DNA of 64,000 nucleotides from NCBI RefSeq assembly GCF_024363565.1, contig NZ_JAJEKE010000003.1:275590-339589 (forward strand). The letters run 5' to 3'. The notes beneath the pieces were generated by a model. It was not told the DNA's origin and made no database searches. It saw nothing but the letters and a program-made list of their open reading frames with translations. The position numbers and the translations under genes are program-made. Every line of letters starts with the position of its first letter. Positions within the stretch are counted from its first letter, which is position 1. The DNA is from Lutispora saccharofermentans (GTDB taxonomy: Bacteria; Bacillota; Clostridia; Lutisporales; Lutisporaceae). Positions 52,899 through 62,700 of the stretch are shown piece after piece.

Positions 52899-54113
52899 AT
52901 GAAGATTACGATGATAACCCATGATAGGAAGATTGACAGAAGGATAATACAAGAAGCGAAAACTTTATCTGATAACGGTTTTGAAGTAAGTATCGTGGCT
53001 TTCCCTTGGGAAGGCCTTGATTCTTATGAGGGCATAAAGGTGCTTAGATATAACAGTAATTTAAAATCTAATGGGTTCGATATACTAAGAAAAGTGTACT
53101 CTCATCTAAAGAAGTTTTTGTTTTCGCATCCAAAGCTTATGTTTTTTAGTAGAAATATAGTAAATGGCTGTTTCATTGATGTCGAAAGATACTTTGAAAG
53201 TCACCTACTGGAATTAGCTGTCATGGAGAAGGCTGATATATACCATGCTCATGATTTGCCTTCGCTTACTTCAGCCGTCAAAGCTGCTAAGATCAATAAT
53301 TCTTTGGTGGTATATGACTCACATGAGATATACTGTGAGCAAGGCTTTGGTTACATGGAAAAGCGAAAGTGGCATAAGCTTGAGATGGAGTATATAAAAA
53401 GTGCTGATGCAATAATTACAGTAAATGATTCTGCTGCGGACTATTTGAGCAGTACCTATGGAGTAAGCGCAGTAGTTGTTATGAATAAGCTTGACGGATA
53501 TTCTGATATAAGTAAAGTTTCATCAAAAATTATACATGATATACTGGGACTAGAATATAAAACCAGGATAATATTATACCAGGGAGGTATAGTTGGAGGA
53601 CGGAATATTGAAAAACTTGTGTACTCCATGAAGCATCTAAAAAGTAATGCAGTATTGGTATTGCTGGGTAGTGGTGATTATCGAGGTAATCTTATTAGTT
53701 TAGTAAGAAGACTAAATTTGAATGATAAGGTATATTTTATTGATGAAGTTGGTCAGGATAAGCTTTTAGCATATACTCAATCTGCTGATATTGGAGTTAT
53801 ACCATATGCAGGAGATTGTTTAAATAATTATTACTGTACTCCTAATAAGCTTTTCGAGTTTATTTCAGCGGAGCTTCCGATAATTGCAAATAAGTTGCCT
53901 GAACTTGAAAGAATAGTTGAAGGAGAAGGCTTTGGAATAACAGTTGATTTTACTAAACCTGATATAGTAGCAGAGAAATTAGATGAAATATTTGCCAGAA
54001 GTGAGCTGCTTGAAAAATATAGAGCTAATATGAAAAATAACAAGTATAAATATTCATGGGATTATGAAGAAAAAAAGCTGCTGGGGCTATACAATACTCT
54101 ACTGGAAAAGTAA
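52899..54113 (+). CDS. Glycosyltransferase family 4-like protein, paralogue of the 42991 enzyme
   Basis: 404 residues from ATG 52899, 6 bases after GGAG; longer in-frame reads begin inside asnB. It starts KITMITHDRKIDRRIIQEAK and contains ADIYHAHDLPSLTSAVKAAK, VVYDSHEIYCEQGFGYMEKR, IILYQGGIVGGRNIEKLVYS and TPNKLFEFISAELPIIANKL. The donor-site Glu region fits GT-B, GT4-like enzymes. The similarity to the 42991-44451 product suggests duplication inside the locus, with related acceptor or donor use. Confidence 0.88.
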   Translation: MKITMITHDRKIDRRIIQEAKTLSDNGFEVSIVAFPWEGLDSYEGIKVLRYNSNLKSNGFDILRKVYSHLKKFLFSHPKLMFFSRNIVNGCFIDVERYFESHLLELAVMEKADIYHAHDLPSLTSAVKAAKINNSLVVYDSHEIYCEQGFGYMEKRKWHKLEMEYIKSADAIITVNDSAADYLSSTYGVSAVVVMNKLDGYSDISKVSSKIIHDILGLEYKTRIILYQGGIVGGRNIEKLVYSMKHLKSNAVLVLLGSGDYRGNLISLVRRLNLNDKVYFIDEVGQDKLLAYTQSADIGVIPYAGDCLNNYYCTPNKLFEFISAELPIIANKLPELERIVEGEGFGITVDFTKPDIVAEKLDEIFARSELLEKYRANMKNNKYKYSWDYEEKKLLGLYNTLLEK

Positions 54114-54131
54114 AGTGGATGGGTGATTTAT

Positions 54132-55982
54132 ATGTGCGGTATTTGCGGAATGATCGGCAAAAAAGATGAAGAAGTTATTGAGAGAATGATTAACAAGCTT
54201 AAACATAGAGGACCCGATGGAAGCGGAAAATATTTTGACGAAGATATGGTTGGATTAGGGCATGTGAGGCTTTCAATCATAGACTTATCGCTGGATGCAC
54301 AGCAGCCTATGGTTTCACAAGATGGCAGATATGCTATTGTTTACAATGGGGAGATATTTAACTATAAGGAATTAAGGAGCGATCTGGAGTCTTTAGGATA
54401 TACGTTTAAGTCGGATTCTGATACTGAAGTGCTGCTGAACGCTTATATTGAATGGAAAGAAGGCTTTTTAAGCAAGTTAAATGGTATGTTTTCCTTTGCA
54501 ATATGGGATAGTTGTGACAAAGTGCTTTTCTGCGCAAGGGATAGACTGGGAGTAAAGCCCTTTTATTATTTTAAAGATGATGAGGTTTTTGTTTTTGCAT
54601 CCGAGATTAAAGCTATTTTAGAGTATATGAAATATAAAGTTAAGCCGGATGATGAAGTCATTTATGAGTATCTTATCAATGGATATGTAGATTATGATGA
54701 TAAAACATTTTTTTCAGGTGTTTATAAACTAAAACCGGGCCATTATGCCACAGTAAGCTATGATAAAAAAATTGATATGATTAAATACTGGGATATAGAT
54801 AGCATAAGAGAAGAGAATGCGATGAATTATGCAGACTGCAAGAATAAGCTTTCAAAGCTTTTTAAAAGCTCTGTGGAGCTGCGGCTTAGATCTGATGTAC
54901 CTATTGGCAGCTGTTTAAGCGGGGGTATTGATTCATCGTCTATAGTATGTACTATGAGTGATATATTGGAAGGCAGTGTTGTCAATACTTTTTCATCGTG
55001 CTCAGAGGATAAGGCTTATGATGAAAGAAAATATATTGAAGAAGTATTGAGAAGACAAAATATAAACGGAAATTATTTATTTCCTGATTCATCAGGGTTG
55101 ATAAAAGATATTTATAACCTTGTTTACCATCAAGAAGAACCATTTTTAAGCACAAGTGTTTTTGCACAATGGTGCTTGATGAGGAAGGCAAAAGATGAAG
55201 GTGTAAAGGTTATATTAGATGGACAGGGCGCTGATGAAATATTTGGAGGGTATAGGAAGTATAGACTCTATTATATAAAAGAGCTATATACTCAAAGAAA
55301 CTTTAGTGAAATTCTAATTCAAATAATAAAGGGCATAGATCAAACAAATTTATCCTATAATGCTAAGGCTGATTTGAACAAGATAAAGAAAATTTTTGGT
55401 CTTAAAAGTAATAATGCAGGTATTTTAAACTATTATAATAGTGATTTTATTAGCAGTTGCAGTTCTCAAAAAATAAGTATGATTTCACCAAAATCCTTAG
55501 AAGAGGCAATGTATATGGATTTGACAAGAACTTCCCTACCAGCCCTTTTGAGATATGAAGATAAAAATTCTATGGCTTTTTCTATTGAGACACGACTACC
55601 ATTTTTGGACTATAGGATTGTAGAGTTTGCAAAGCAGATTCCCAATAAATATAAGCTGCAGCACGGATGGTCAAAATCAATACTCAGGGATGTCATGAAA
55701 GGTACACTTCCGGATAGCATAAGGCTTAGAAAGGACAAAATGGGCTTTGCTACTGCCGAGAAGACGTGGTTATTAGAGCAAGCAGCGTTCTTTAGAAGCA
55801 TATTTAATCAAGAAGAGTTCTTATCAAGCAAATATATCAATCCATCTTTAGTTTATAAGGACTTTTATGATATTATTAATAGTAACAACTATAATCATCT
55901 GTGGAGATGGATAAGCCTTGAATTATGGATGAGATGTTTTTTTAATGGAGTAGATCAACATGAAAAGATTATGGATTTTTAA
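54132..55982 (+). CDS. asnB: Asparagine synthase-type amidotransferase (second of two)
   Basis: 616 residues. The start is fixed at ATG 54132 because Cys must be residue 2 (MCGICGMIGKKDEE); an ATG nine bases earlier would destroy the nucleophile position. It has KLKHRGPDGSGKYF, YNGEIFNYKELRSDLE and DVPIGSCLSGGIDSSSIVCT, and is complete through LRKDKMGFATAEKTW. It differs considerably from the copy at 51005, so it is not a recent duplicate. It probably amidates a second sugar residue, or acts at a different stage. Its end overlaps the next glycosyltransferase start by 23 bases. Confidence 0.9.
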   Translation: MCGICGMIGKKDEEVIERMINKLKHRGPDGSGKYFDEDMVGLGHVRLSIIDLSLDAQQPMVSQDGRYAIVYNGEIFNYKELRSDLESLGYTFKSDSDTEVLLNAYIEWKEGFLSKLNGMFSFAIWDSCDKVLFCARDRLGVKPFYYFKDDEVFVFASEIKAILEYMKYKVKPDDEVIYEYLINGYVDYDDKTFFSGVYKLKPGHYATVSYDKKIDMIKYWDIDSIREENAMNYADCKNKLSKLFKSSVELRLRSDVPIGSCLSGGIDSSSIVCTMSDILEGSVVNTFSSCSEDKAYDERKYIEEVLRRQNINGNYLFPDSSGLIKDIYNLVYHQEEPFLSTSVFAQWCLMRKAKDEGVKVILDGQGADEIFGGYRKYRLYYIKELYTQRNFSEILIQIIKGIDQTNLSYNAKADLNKIKKIFGLKSNNAGILNYYNSDFISSCSSQKISMISPKSLEEAMYMDLTRTSLPALLRYEDKNSMAFSIETRLPFLDYRIVEFAKQIPNKYKLQHGWSKSILRDVMKGTLPDSIRLRKDKMGFATAEKTWLLEQAAFFRSIFNQEEFLSSKYINPSLVYKDFYDIINSNNYNHLWRWISLELWMRCFFNGVDQHEKIMDF

Positions 55983-57180
55983 TCATTACGCTGTCCCTCC
56001 AGGCCAGGGAGGAGGTACCAGACATTATGATTTCGCCCTTGAGCTCATTGATAGAGGTTATGGTGTTACGATATTTGCTTCATCATATAATCACTTTAAC
56101 AAAAAGGATTATATAATTGATGAGAGAAGCTATTCTATAGAGGATATAGATGGAGTCAGGTTCGTGTTTCTAAGGACAAGCCCTAGGTATGAGGGCAATG
56201 GATTTAAAAGATTTCTAAATATGGTGTCATATTTTATAGGCACTTTGAGAATTTATAAAAAAATGGAGAAACCTGATGTTGTTATCGGTTCTTCGGTTCA
56301 TCTATTTGCATGTGCAGCAGCATATTTTGTATCGAAATTTACCGGTGCTAAATTTATTTGCGAAATCAGAGATTTATGGCCTCAAACTTTAATTGATATG
56401 GGTGCTATTTCAAACAATCATCCGGTAGCTGTATTCTTTAGATTTATAGAGAGATTTGTATATAAAAAAGCTCAAAAGATAATTGTTTTATTGCCGTTAG
56501 CACATGAATATATATCAAAATATAATATCAGCAAAGACAAAATAGTATACATACCAAATGGTATAAATATAGAGCAGTTTAGTAAAAACGCTCAGGATTT
56601 GAGCAACAATCTTAATATAGTAGATAAAACACTTTTTAACTGTATATATGCCGGTTCAGTTGGTCCGGCAAACAAGCTGGATAATTTAATATATGCATCA
56701 AAAATAATCTGTGATAAAGGTTATAAAGATATTCGGATTTATCTGGTAGGGGATGGGCCTGAGAAACACAAAATCCAACAGCTAGTTGAAGAATTAGAAA
56801 TAAACAATATAAATTTTATTGAGCATATAGACAAAAAGTATATACCAAATTTGCTTATAAGTTCCGATATTCAAATTTTCAATCTTAAGAGTGTAGATGT
56901 TTTCAAATATGGTATTAGCTCTAATAAACTATTTGACTACCTATGTTCTGGCAAACCTATAGTATTTGCCTGTAAGTGTGGAAATGATATAGTTTCTGAA
57001 GCAGCTGCAGGAATATCTATTCCTCCGGAAAACCCGGAAGCTATGGCTGAGGCAATTATAAGCTTATATAAAATGCCTAAAGATGAGAGAGAAAAAATAG
57101 GGGGAAATGGGCTGGCTTATGTTAAAAGGTACCATTCAATAGATATATTAGTGGATAAATTAGAAGAATGCATTAATTAA
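55960..57180 (+). CDS. Glycosyltransferase family 4 (WbuB-like)
   Basis: 406 residues starting inside asnB. The start RLWIFNHYAVPPGQGGGTRH is typical of WbuB/FnlA-cluster enzymes that add N-acetyl-deoxyamino sugars. It continues EIRDLWPQTLIDMGAI, IPNGINIEQF, YAGSVGPANKLDNLIYASKI and SSNKLFDYLCSGKPIVFAC. It lies directly before the initiating sugar transferase gene, so it may add the second sugar of the lipid-linked unit. Confidence 0.9.
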   Translation: MKRLWIFNHYAVPPGQGGGTRHYDFALELIDRGYGVTIFASSYNHFNKKDYIIDERSYSIEDIDGVRFVFLRTSPRYEGNGFKRFLNMVSYFIGTLRIYKKMEKPDVVIGSSVHLFACAAAYFVSKFTGAKFICEIRDLWPQTLIDMGAISNNHPVAVFFRFIERFVYKKAQKIIVLLPLAHEYISKYNISKDKIVYIPNGINIEQFSKNAQDLSNNLNIVDKTLFNCIYAGSVGPANKLDNLIYASKIICDKGYKDIRIYLVGDGPEKHKIQQLVEELEINNINFIEHIDKKYIPNLLISSDIQIFNLKSVDVFKYGISSNKLFDYLCSGKPIVFACKCGNDIVSEAAAGISIPPENPEAMAEAIISLYKMPKDEREKIGGNGLAYVKRYHSIDILVDKLEECIN

Positions 57181-57207
57181 TTTTAATATATACTGAGGAG
57201 CATTTTT

Positions 57208-57828
57208 ATGAAGTCAAAGTTCAAAAGGTTTTTTGATATAGTCGCATCATTTACGCTGATTATGTTATTATTGCCTGTATATTTCATTGTGGCAATAGTA
57301 GTTGCTTTCAGTTTTGGCTTTCCGATATTATTTAAGCAGAGCAGACCAGGTTTATATGGGAAAATATTTGATATATATAAGTTTAGAACCATGTTAAATT
57401 CAAATGATAGGAATGGAAATCTGCTTTCTGATGCTGAACGGTTGACATCTGTTGGTAAGTTTCTAAGGAGTACAAGCCTAGATGAGCTTCCAGAATTTTT
57501 TAATGTGTTAAGAGGAGATATGAGCCTTGTAGGCCCAAGACCTCTGCTTGTTGAATATTTAGATAAATATACACTTGAGCAGGCAAGAAGGCATGAAGTG
57601 AGACCTGGTATTACAGGCTGGGCTCAAGTTAATGGACGAAATGCAATATCCTGGGAGGAAAAGTTTAAGCTGGATGTTTGGTATGTTGACAATTGGAGTT
57701 TATGGCTTGATTTTAAGATATTGATTATGACTGTTATTAAGGTTTTCAGAAGAGATGGCATATCATCTGAAAACCATGCTACAATGGAGAAGTTTCAAGG
57801 ATACAATGATAATGGAGTTGGAATGTGA
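57208..57828 (+). CDS. pglC: Initiating polyprenyl-phosphate sugar-1-phosphate transferase (PglC type)
   Basis: 206 residues, ATG after GAGGAG. One re-entrant hydrophobic N-terminal helix (RFFDIVASFTLIMLLLPVYF) is followed by the small phosphoglycosyltransferase core IFDIYKFRTM, TSLDELPEFFNVLRGDMSLV and GPRPLLVEYL, then VRPGITGWAQVNGRNAISWE. It is the short monotopic form, which starts glycan assembly by placing a sugar phosphate on undecaprenyl phosphate. With PglF, PglD and PglE in the locus, di-N-acetylbacillosamine is the likely first sugar. Confidence 0.92.
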   Translation: MKSKFKRFFDIVASFTLIMLLLPVYFIVAIVVAFSFGFPILFKQSRPGLYGKIFDIYKFRTMLNSNDRNGNLLSDAERLTSVGKFLRSTSLDELPEFFNVLRGDMSLVGPRPLLVEYLDKYTLEQARRHEVRPGITGWAQVNGRNAISWEEKFKLDVWYVDNWSLWLDFKILIMTVIKVFRRDGISSENHATMEKFQGYNDNGVGM

Positions 57829-58481
57829 TGAAGGATATTATCATAATAGGTGCTGGCGGAGTTGGGCGTGAAACAATATGCCTTATAGATGATATTAACA
57901 GCAAGAATCATGAGTGGAATATTATTGGCTTTGTCGATGATAACATGTCTATACATGGCAAGACTATACATGGTCATACTGTATTGGGTGGAATTAATAT
58001 ACTTAATGAATACAAGGCTGAAGTATATGCAATCTGTACTATTTCAGATGGACTGATAAAAAAGAAAATCCTTGATAAAATACAAAATTCTGATGTAGTG
58101 TATCCTAATTTAATCCACCCTAGCGCCGTTATATCTAAATATGTTGAGTTTGGTAAAGGCGTGATTATTCAAGCAAATTGTGTTATTACCAGCAATATAA
58201 AGATAGGAAATCATGTTCAATTGAATCCTCAATGCGGCATAGGCCATGATGTTACTATAAAAGACTATGCTTCATTGTATTGGAATGTAAATTTGTCAGG
58301 ATTTGTTACAATAGGAGAAGGAGCTGTGTTGGGTACAAAAACTACAGTTATACAAAATAAAAGAATAGGCGAGTGGTCAGTAATAGGAGCTAATGCTACT
58401 GTTATAAATGACATACCGGCTAACTGCGTTGCTGTAGGGAGCCCAGCAAAGCCAATTAAAAATAGATTGGAGTACATATGA
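57828..58481 (+). CDS. pglD: Sugar O/N-acetyltransferase of the NeuD/PglD family
   Basis: 217 residues; ATG 57828 overlaps the pglC stop, with GGAG 10 bases upstream. The N-terminal Rossmann-like domain (KDIIIIGAGGVGRETICLID) precedes hexapeptide repeats (VIIQANCVITSNIKIGNHVQ) with the catalytic His in GIGHDVTIKDYASLYW. PglD acetylates the C4 amino group of the UDP-4-amino sugar. The pglC-pglD-pglE order and overlaps repeat the arrangement known from Campylobacter-type and many Firmicute loci. Confidence 0.9.
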   Translation: MKDIIIIGAGGVGRETICLIDDINSKNHEWNIIGFVDDNMSIHGKTIHGHTVLGGINILNEYKAEVYAICTISDGLIKKKILDKIQNSDVVYPNLIHPSAVISKYVEFGKGVIIQANCVITSNIKIGNHVQLNPQCGIGHDVTIKDYASLYWNVNLSGFVTIGEGAVLGTKTTVIQNKRIGEWSVIGANATVINDIPANCVAVGSPAKPIKNRLEYI

Positions 58482-59608
58482 TGAAAGTGCAATTGGCTAG
58501 ACCGGATATAACTCAAGCTGAAATTGATGCAGTTGTGGAAGTGATGAAGTCAGGATGGCTCAGCATAGGTCCTAAAATTGAAGAGTTTGAAAGAAAAGTC
58601 GCTGATTACGTAGGAGTTAAACATGCCATAGGAGTCAATAGCGGTACTAGTGCTTTGCATCTGATAATTAGATCTTTTGGGATAGGTGAAGGCGATGAGA
58701 TTATAACTACTCCATTTAGTTTTGTTGCATCTACAAATTGCTTTTTATTTGAGAAAGCAAAGCCTGTATTCGTAGATATTGATCCTAAGAGCCTTGAAAT
58801 GGATATAAATAAAGTGGAAGAGCATATTTCTGAAAGGACAAAAGCTATACTCGCTGTTGATGTCTTTGGACAGCCAATGAATATGAAGAAGTTAAGAGAG
58901 ATAGCTGATAGGCATAATCTAATTCTCATAGAAGATTCTTGCGAAGCTATCGGATCTGAGTATGGCGGCATTAAGTCGGGCTCATTAGCTGATGCGGCTT
59001 GTTTTGCATTTTACCCTAATAAGCAGATTACTACGGGCGAAGGCGGTATGATTGTCACTAATGATGATAATATAGCTGAGCTATGTAGAAGCTACAGATC
59101 TCAGGGAAGGGCGATAACAGGATTCTGGCTTCATCATGAGAGGTTAGGCTATAACTATAGGATGAGTGAAATAAATGCCGCTATTGGATCAGTACAAATG
59201 GATAGGCTGGATGATATTATTATACGAAGAAATAAGGTTGCTAATAAATATAATGAAAAGCTAAAGGGGATTCCGGGTGTTAAGCTTCCATATACATCTG
59301 AACATACTACTGTGATGAGCTGGTTTGTTTATGTTATAAGGTTAGATGAAAGCATTGATAGAGATAATGTAATGGAATATCTTAAAGCCAATGGCATTGC
59401 TTGCCGTCCTTATTTTACACCTATACATGTTCAACCATATATGGTTGAATCGTTTGGCTATAAGGAAGAGGATTATCCCAACACAGCTGCGGCCGGAAGA
59501 AGCTGCATAGCATTACCTTTTTATAATGATTTGGGAGATTTGGAGATAGATTACGTTGCAGATGTTTTATCTGAGGGCGTAAAGAAGTCTATAAAACGTA
59601 ATGTATAG
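58478..59608 (+). CDS. pglE: UDP-4-amino-sugar aminotransferase (PglE type)
   Basis: 376 residues, overlapping pglD as ATGATG. It begins VQLARPDITQAEIDAVVEVM and carries the PLP lysine Lys182 in FYPNKQITTGEGGMIVT plus DSCEAIGSEYGGIKSG, all standard for DegT/DnrJ/EryC1 enzymes of the PglE/PseC class. It transfers an amino group to C4 of the keto sugar made by the PglF homologue 28 kb upstream. It ends the locus and is followed by a terminator. Confidence 0.92.
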   Translation: MMKVQLARPDITQAEIDAVVEVMKSGWLSIGPKIEEFERKVADYVGVKHAIGVNSGTSALHLIIRSFGIGEGDEIITTPFSFVASTNCFLFEKAKPVFVDIDPKSLEMDINKVEEHISERTKAILAVDVFGQPMNMKKLREIADRHNLILIEDSCEAIGSEYGGIKSGSLADAACFAFYPNKQITTGEGGMIVTNDDNIAELCRSYRSQGRAITGFWLHHERLGYNYRMSEINAAIGSVQMDRLDDIIIRRNKVANKYNEKLKGIPGVKLPYTSEHTTVMSWFVYVIRLDESIDRDNVMEYLKANGIACRPYFTPIHVQPYMVESFGYKEEDYPNTAAAGRSCIALPFYNDLGDLEIDYVADVLSEGVKKSIKRNV

Positions 59609-59682
59609 CTAAAATGAAATACTTAGAGAGTATTAATTTTAGCCTTATGAGCTATTAATTAGGACACACAATTCATAGGTAA

Positions 59683-59712
59683 CACCATATTTGTATTAAT
59701 ATGGTGCTTTTT
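59683..59712 (+). terminator. Terminator at the end of the polysaccharide locus
   Basis: CACCATAT pairs with ATATGGTG (59683-59706), then CTTTTT. Confidence 0.75.
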
Positions 59713-59721
59713 GCAATATAG

Positions 59722-59750
59722 TTGTAGCAATTTGGCAATTACGGTAGAAT
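59722..59750 (+). promoter_or_regulatory. Candidate promoter for the subtilisin-like SLH protease
   Basis: TTGTAG, 17 bases, TAGAAT, 50 bases before the ATG at 59800. Confidence 0.4.
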
Positions 59751-59799
59751 GTTAGAAAATGATATTATTTTAGTACACAATTTTAAGGGGGCATGGGAC

Positions 59800-62700
59800 A
59801 TGCTGGCAAAAAGAAAAAGAGAGTTAAGCTTGTTTATTGTATTAATCTTTGTATTTTCAATATTGCTTTCCAGTTTTGTTGTTGCGGATAGAGCCGGATA
59901 TGACAAAAAAAGCAGCAGGCCTTATAAAGATGGAGAGATCATTGTAAAATTCAAAGATGATGTACAAGCTGGCCAGATGAGTTCTTTTTCATCTGGCAAA
60001 GGACTAAGACTAAAAAAATCTTTTGAGAATGATGGAATTGAAGTCTATGAGCTGAGAAAAGGCATGAGTGTAGATAGCGCAGTAAAATCGCTTATGAAAA
60101 GCGGTTTAGTGGAATATGCACAGCCTAACTACATATATAAACCTTTAATAGTTCCCAGTGACAGTCGCTATAATGAGCTTTGGGGATTTAATAATAGGGG
60201 CCAGACGATACTTGGACAAGCAGGAGAAGAGGGTATTGATATAAAGGCTCCGGAAGCCTGGGATATAACTACGGGCAGAGACGATATTGTTGTCGCGGTA
60301 ATTGATGAGGGAATATATATTGATCACCCGGATTTGAAGGATAATATTTGGGTTAATACTGATGAAATTCCCGGTAATGGCATAGATGATGATGGCAATG
60401 GGTATATAGATGATGTCAATGGCTGGGACTTTTATAATGGTGATAAAACAGTGTTCGATGAACGAGATGGAGATACTCATGGTACCCATGTGGCCGGAAC
60501 CATTGCTGCATCGGCAAATGACATAGGTGTAATAGGGGTTGCTCCCAATGTAAAGATAATGCCTCTTAAATTTTTGGGACCAAATGGATTGGGTTATACA
60601 TCAGATGCGGTTGCTGCAATAAAGTATGCTGCAGCAAATGGTGCTGATATAGTAAATTGTTCTTGGGGCGGAGATCCAGGAAAATCTAAGGATGAAGCAT
60701 TAGAAAATGCTATAAAAGAATCAGGACTATTATTCGTTTTTGCTGCAGGGAATAATAATAACGATAATGACAATAAGCCTGTCTATCCTGCTTCTTCTGA
60801 ATGCGAAAATATTATATCTGTAGGGGCAGTGGATAATCGAGGCAACAAGGCTGATTTTTCTAACTATGGCTCTTTATCGGTTGACATAGGGGCACCTGGG
60901 TGGGGAATTTTAAGCACTATGCCCAGCATAGGAGGTACCGCGGCAATAACTGTTACCGATGCAGTATATGGATATAAAGCTTTTTATTCTTCCTTTGATA
61001 TCAGTGATTTTATAGTAGAGAATGATAAATTAGATTTCATCGAAAAAGTAGTTAGCAATAGAGTGATGGACCTTAATGTAAACGATAAGATATTGGTAGT
61101 AGATGATGATGAAACCGATATGGAAGGTCTTGATACATGTAAAGTCTATTTAGATATTTTGCATAGATTAGGCTTTTTAAATATAACTGAAAGCAATGAT
61201 GTAATGAAATATGCTGATGGGCCGCTCTATGAGGATATGAAAGCATATGGTGCTGTTATATGGCTCACAGGTAAAGCATTCGGAAACCCCAAGCAAGGTA
61301 TAACAACGCTTACCGAGAATGATCAGAGCAATATAATACGATACTTAGAGGATAATAAAAAGTTCATATTGATAGGAGAAGACGCTTTATTAGGCATAGA
61401 AGACAGCAGATTATTTAAGGAATATTTGAAAATTGACGATTGTATGGAATTTGGCATCAATGAGGAAGTAAAATGGAATGATGAACCATTTCAAGGCAAG
61501 TCTTATGATATCATAGAGAACCAGTGGAGAGATATTATTATTCATACAAGCGAATATGTAAAGCCAGTTATGGAGTATGTGCCTGTGGTGCACCCCTACT
61601 CTTACATGCAAGGCACCTCCATGGCAGCTCCGCATGTATCGGGTATAGCCACATTGCTGTTGAGCAAGAATCCTGATCTGACACCGGCTCAGATCAAAGC
61701 TGCCATAATGGATACGGTAAAACCATTGAAAAGCTTAGAAGGTAAAACAGTTGCCGGAGGAATGGCAGACGCTTTTGCAGCGTTGAAGGCCATAGCACCT
61801 CAAAAGCCTTCAAATCTCAAAGCTTCTAAATCAGGTTCAAGCGTAACACTTACATGGGGTGGAGTTAAAGCAGGAGACTTTGAGAAATATATCATAGAGA
61901 GAAAGACGGGGAGCGGAAGCTATGCCGAGTTCTTAAAGACTAAAGATAATAGCTTCACAGATAGTGGATTGGCAAGTGATACTAGATATACATATAAGAT
62001 AAAGGCAATTGATAAATGGGGAAATGCATCAGCATCCGAGATTATTGTTGATACATCTGCTGCAACTCCAACGCCGGGCGGAAACAGCAATGGCAGCGGT
62101 AGTGGTGGTTCTGGCGGTTCTGGTGGCAGAAGTTCCGGCGGAGGCGGCGGTGGAGGAGGTGGCGGGAGCAGCGTCAGCACCGCTGCGACTGAAGCTAAGC
62201 CGACCGACAGTTTGGATGAGGATATTGCTAAGCAGCTAAACAATTCATCGGATATAGTGGATGTAAAGGCCCATGGCAGCAGTGATATCCAGTCTGCTTC
62301 TATATCCTTTGATATCTTGTCAAAGCTGACCAAACTGCAGAAGAGGCTTAATATAAGAGGAAATGACGTTATATTCGATATACCTCCGGCTGCCTTTGAA
62401 ACGGATGAACTGAAGGATTATTTATCAAGCAAAACATCTATTTTTAATATCAAAGCCCTAAAGTTAAGCTCCGAAGAAGTAAAGAAGCTCCTTGGCGCCA
62501 AAGAGCTTGCTGCTATAGACGGAAAGATGTTTGATTTTACAGCATCGGCTAAGGATGGCAGCAAGAATAAAAAAATAGAGAGCTTCAATAAAAAGATCAA
62601 AGTGAGCATAAAGCTGGATAGCAAAGATGTTGATAAATACGGGAGAAATAAATTAGGTGTATACAGATTTGATGAAAAGGCCAAGCGATGGGATTATGCA

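Noticed and set aside
62009..62239. Alanine/valine-rich plus-strand frame
   Set aside because: It is another reading of the Gly/Ser linker of the SLH protease.
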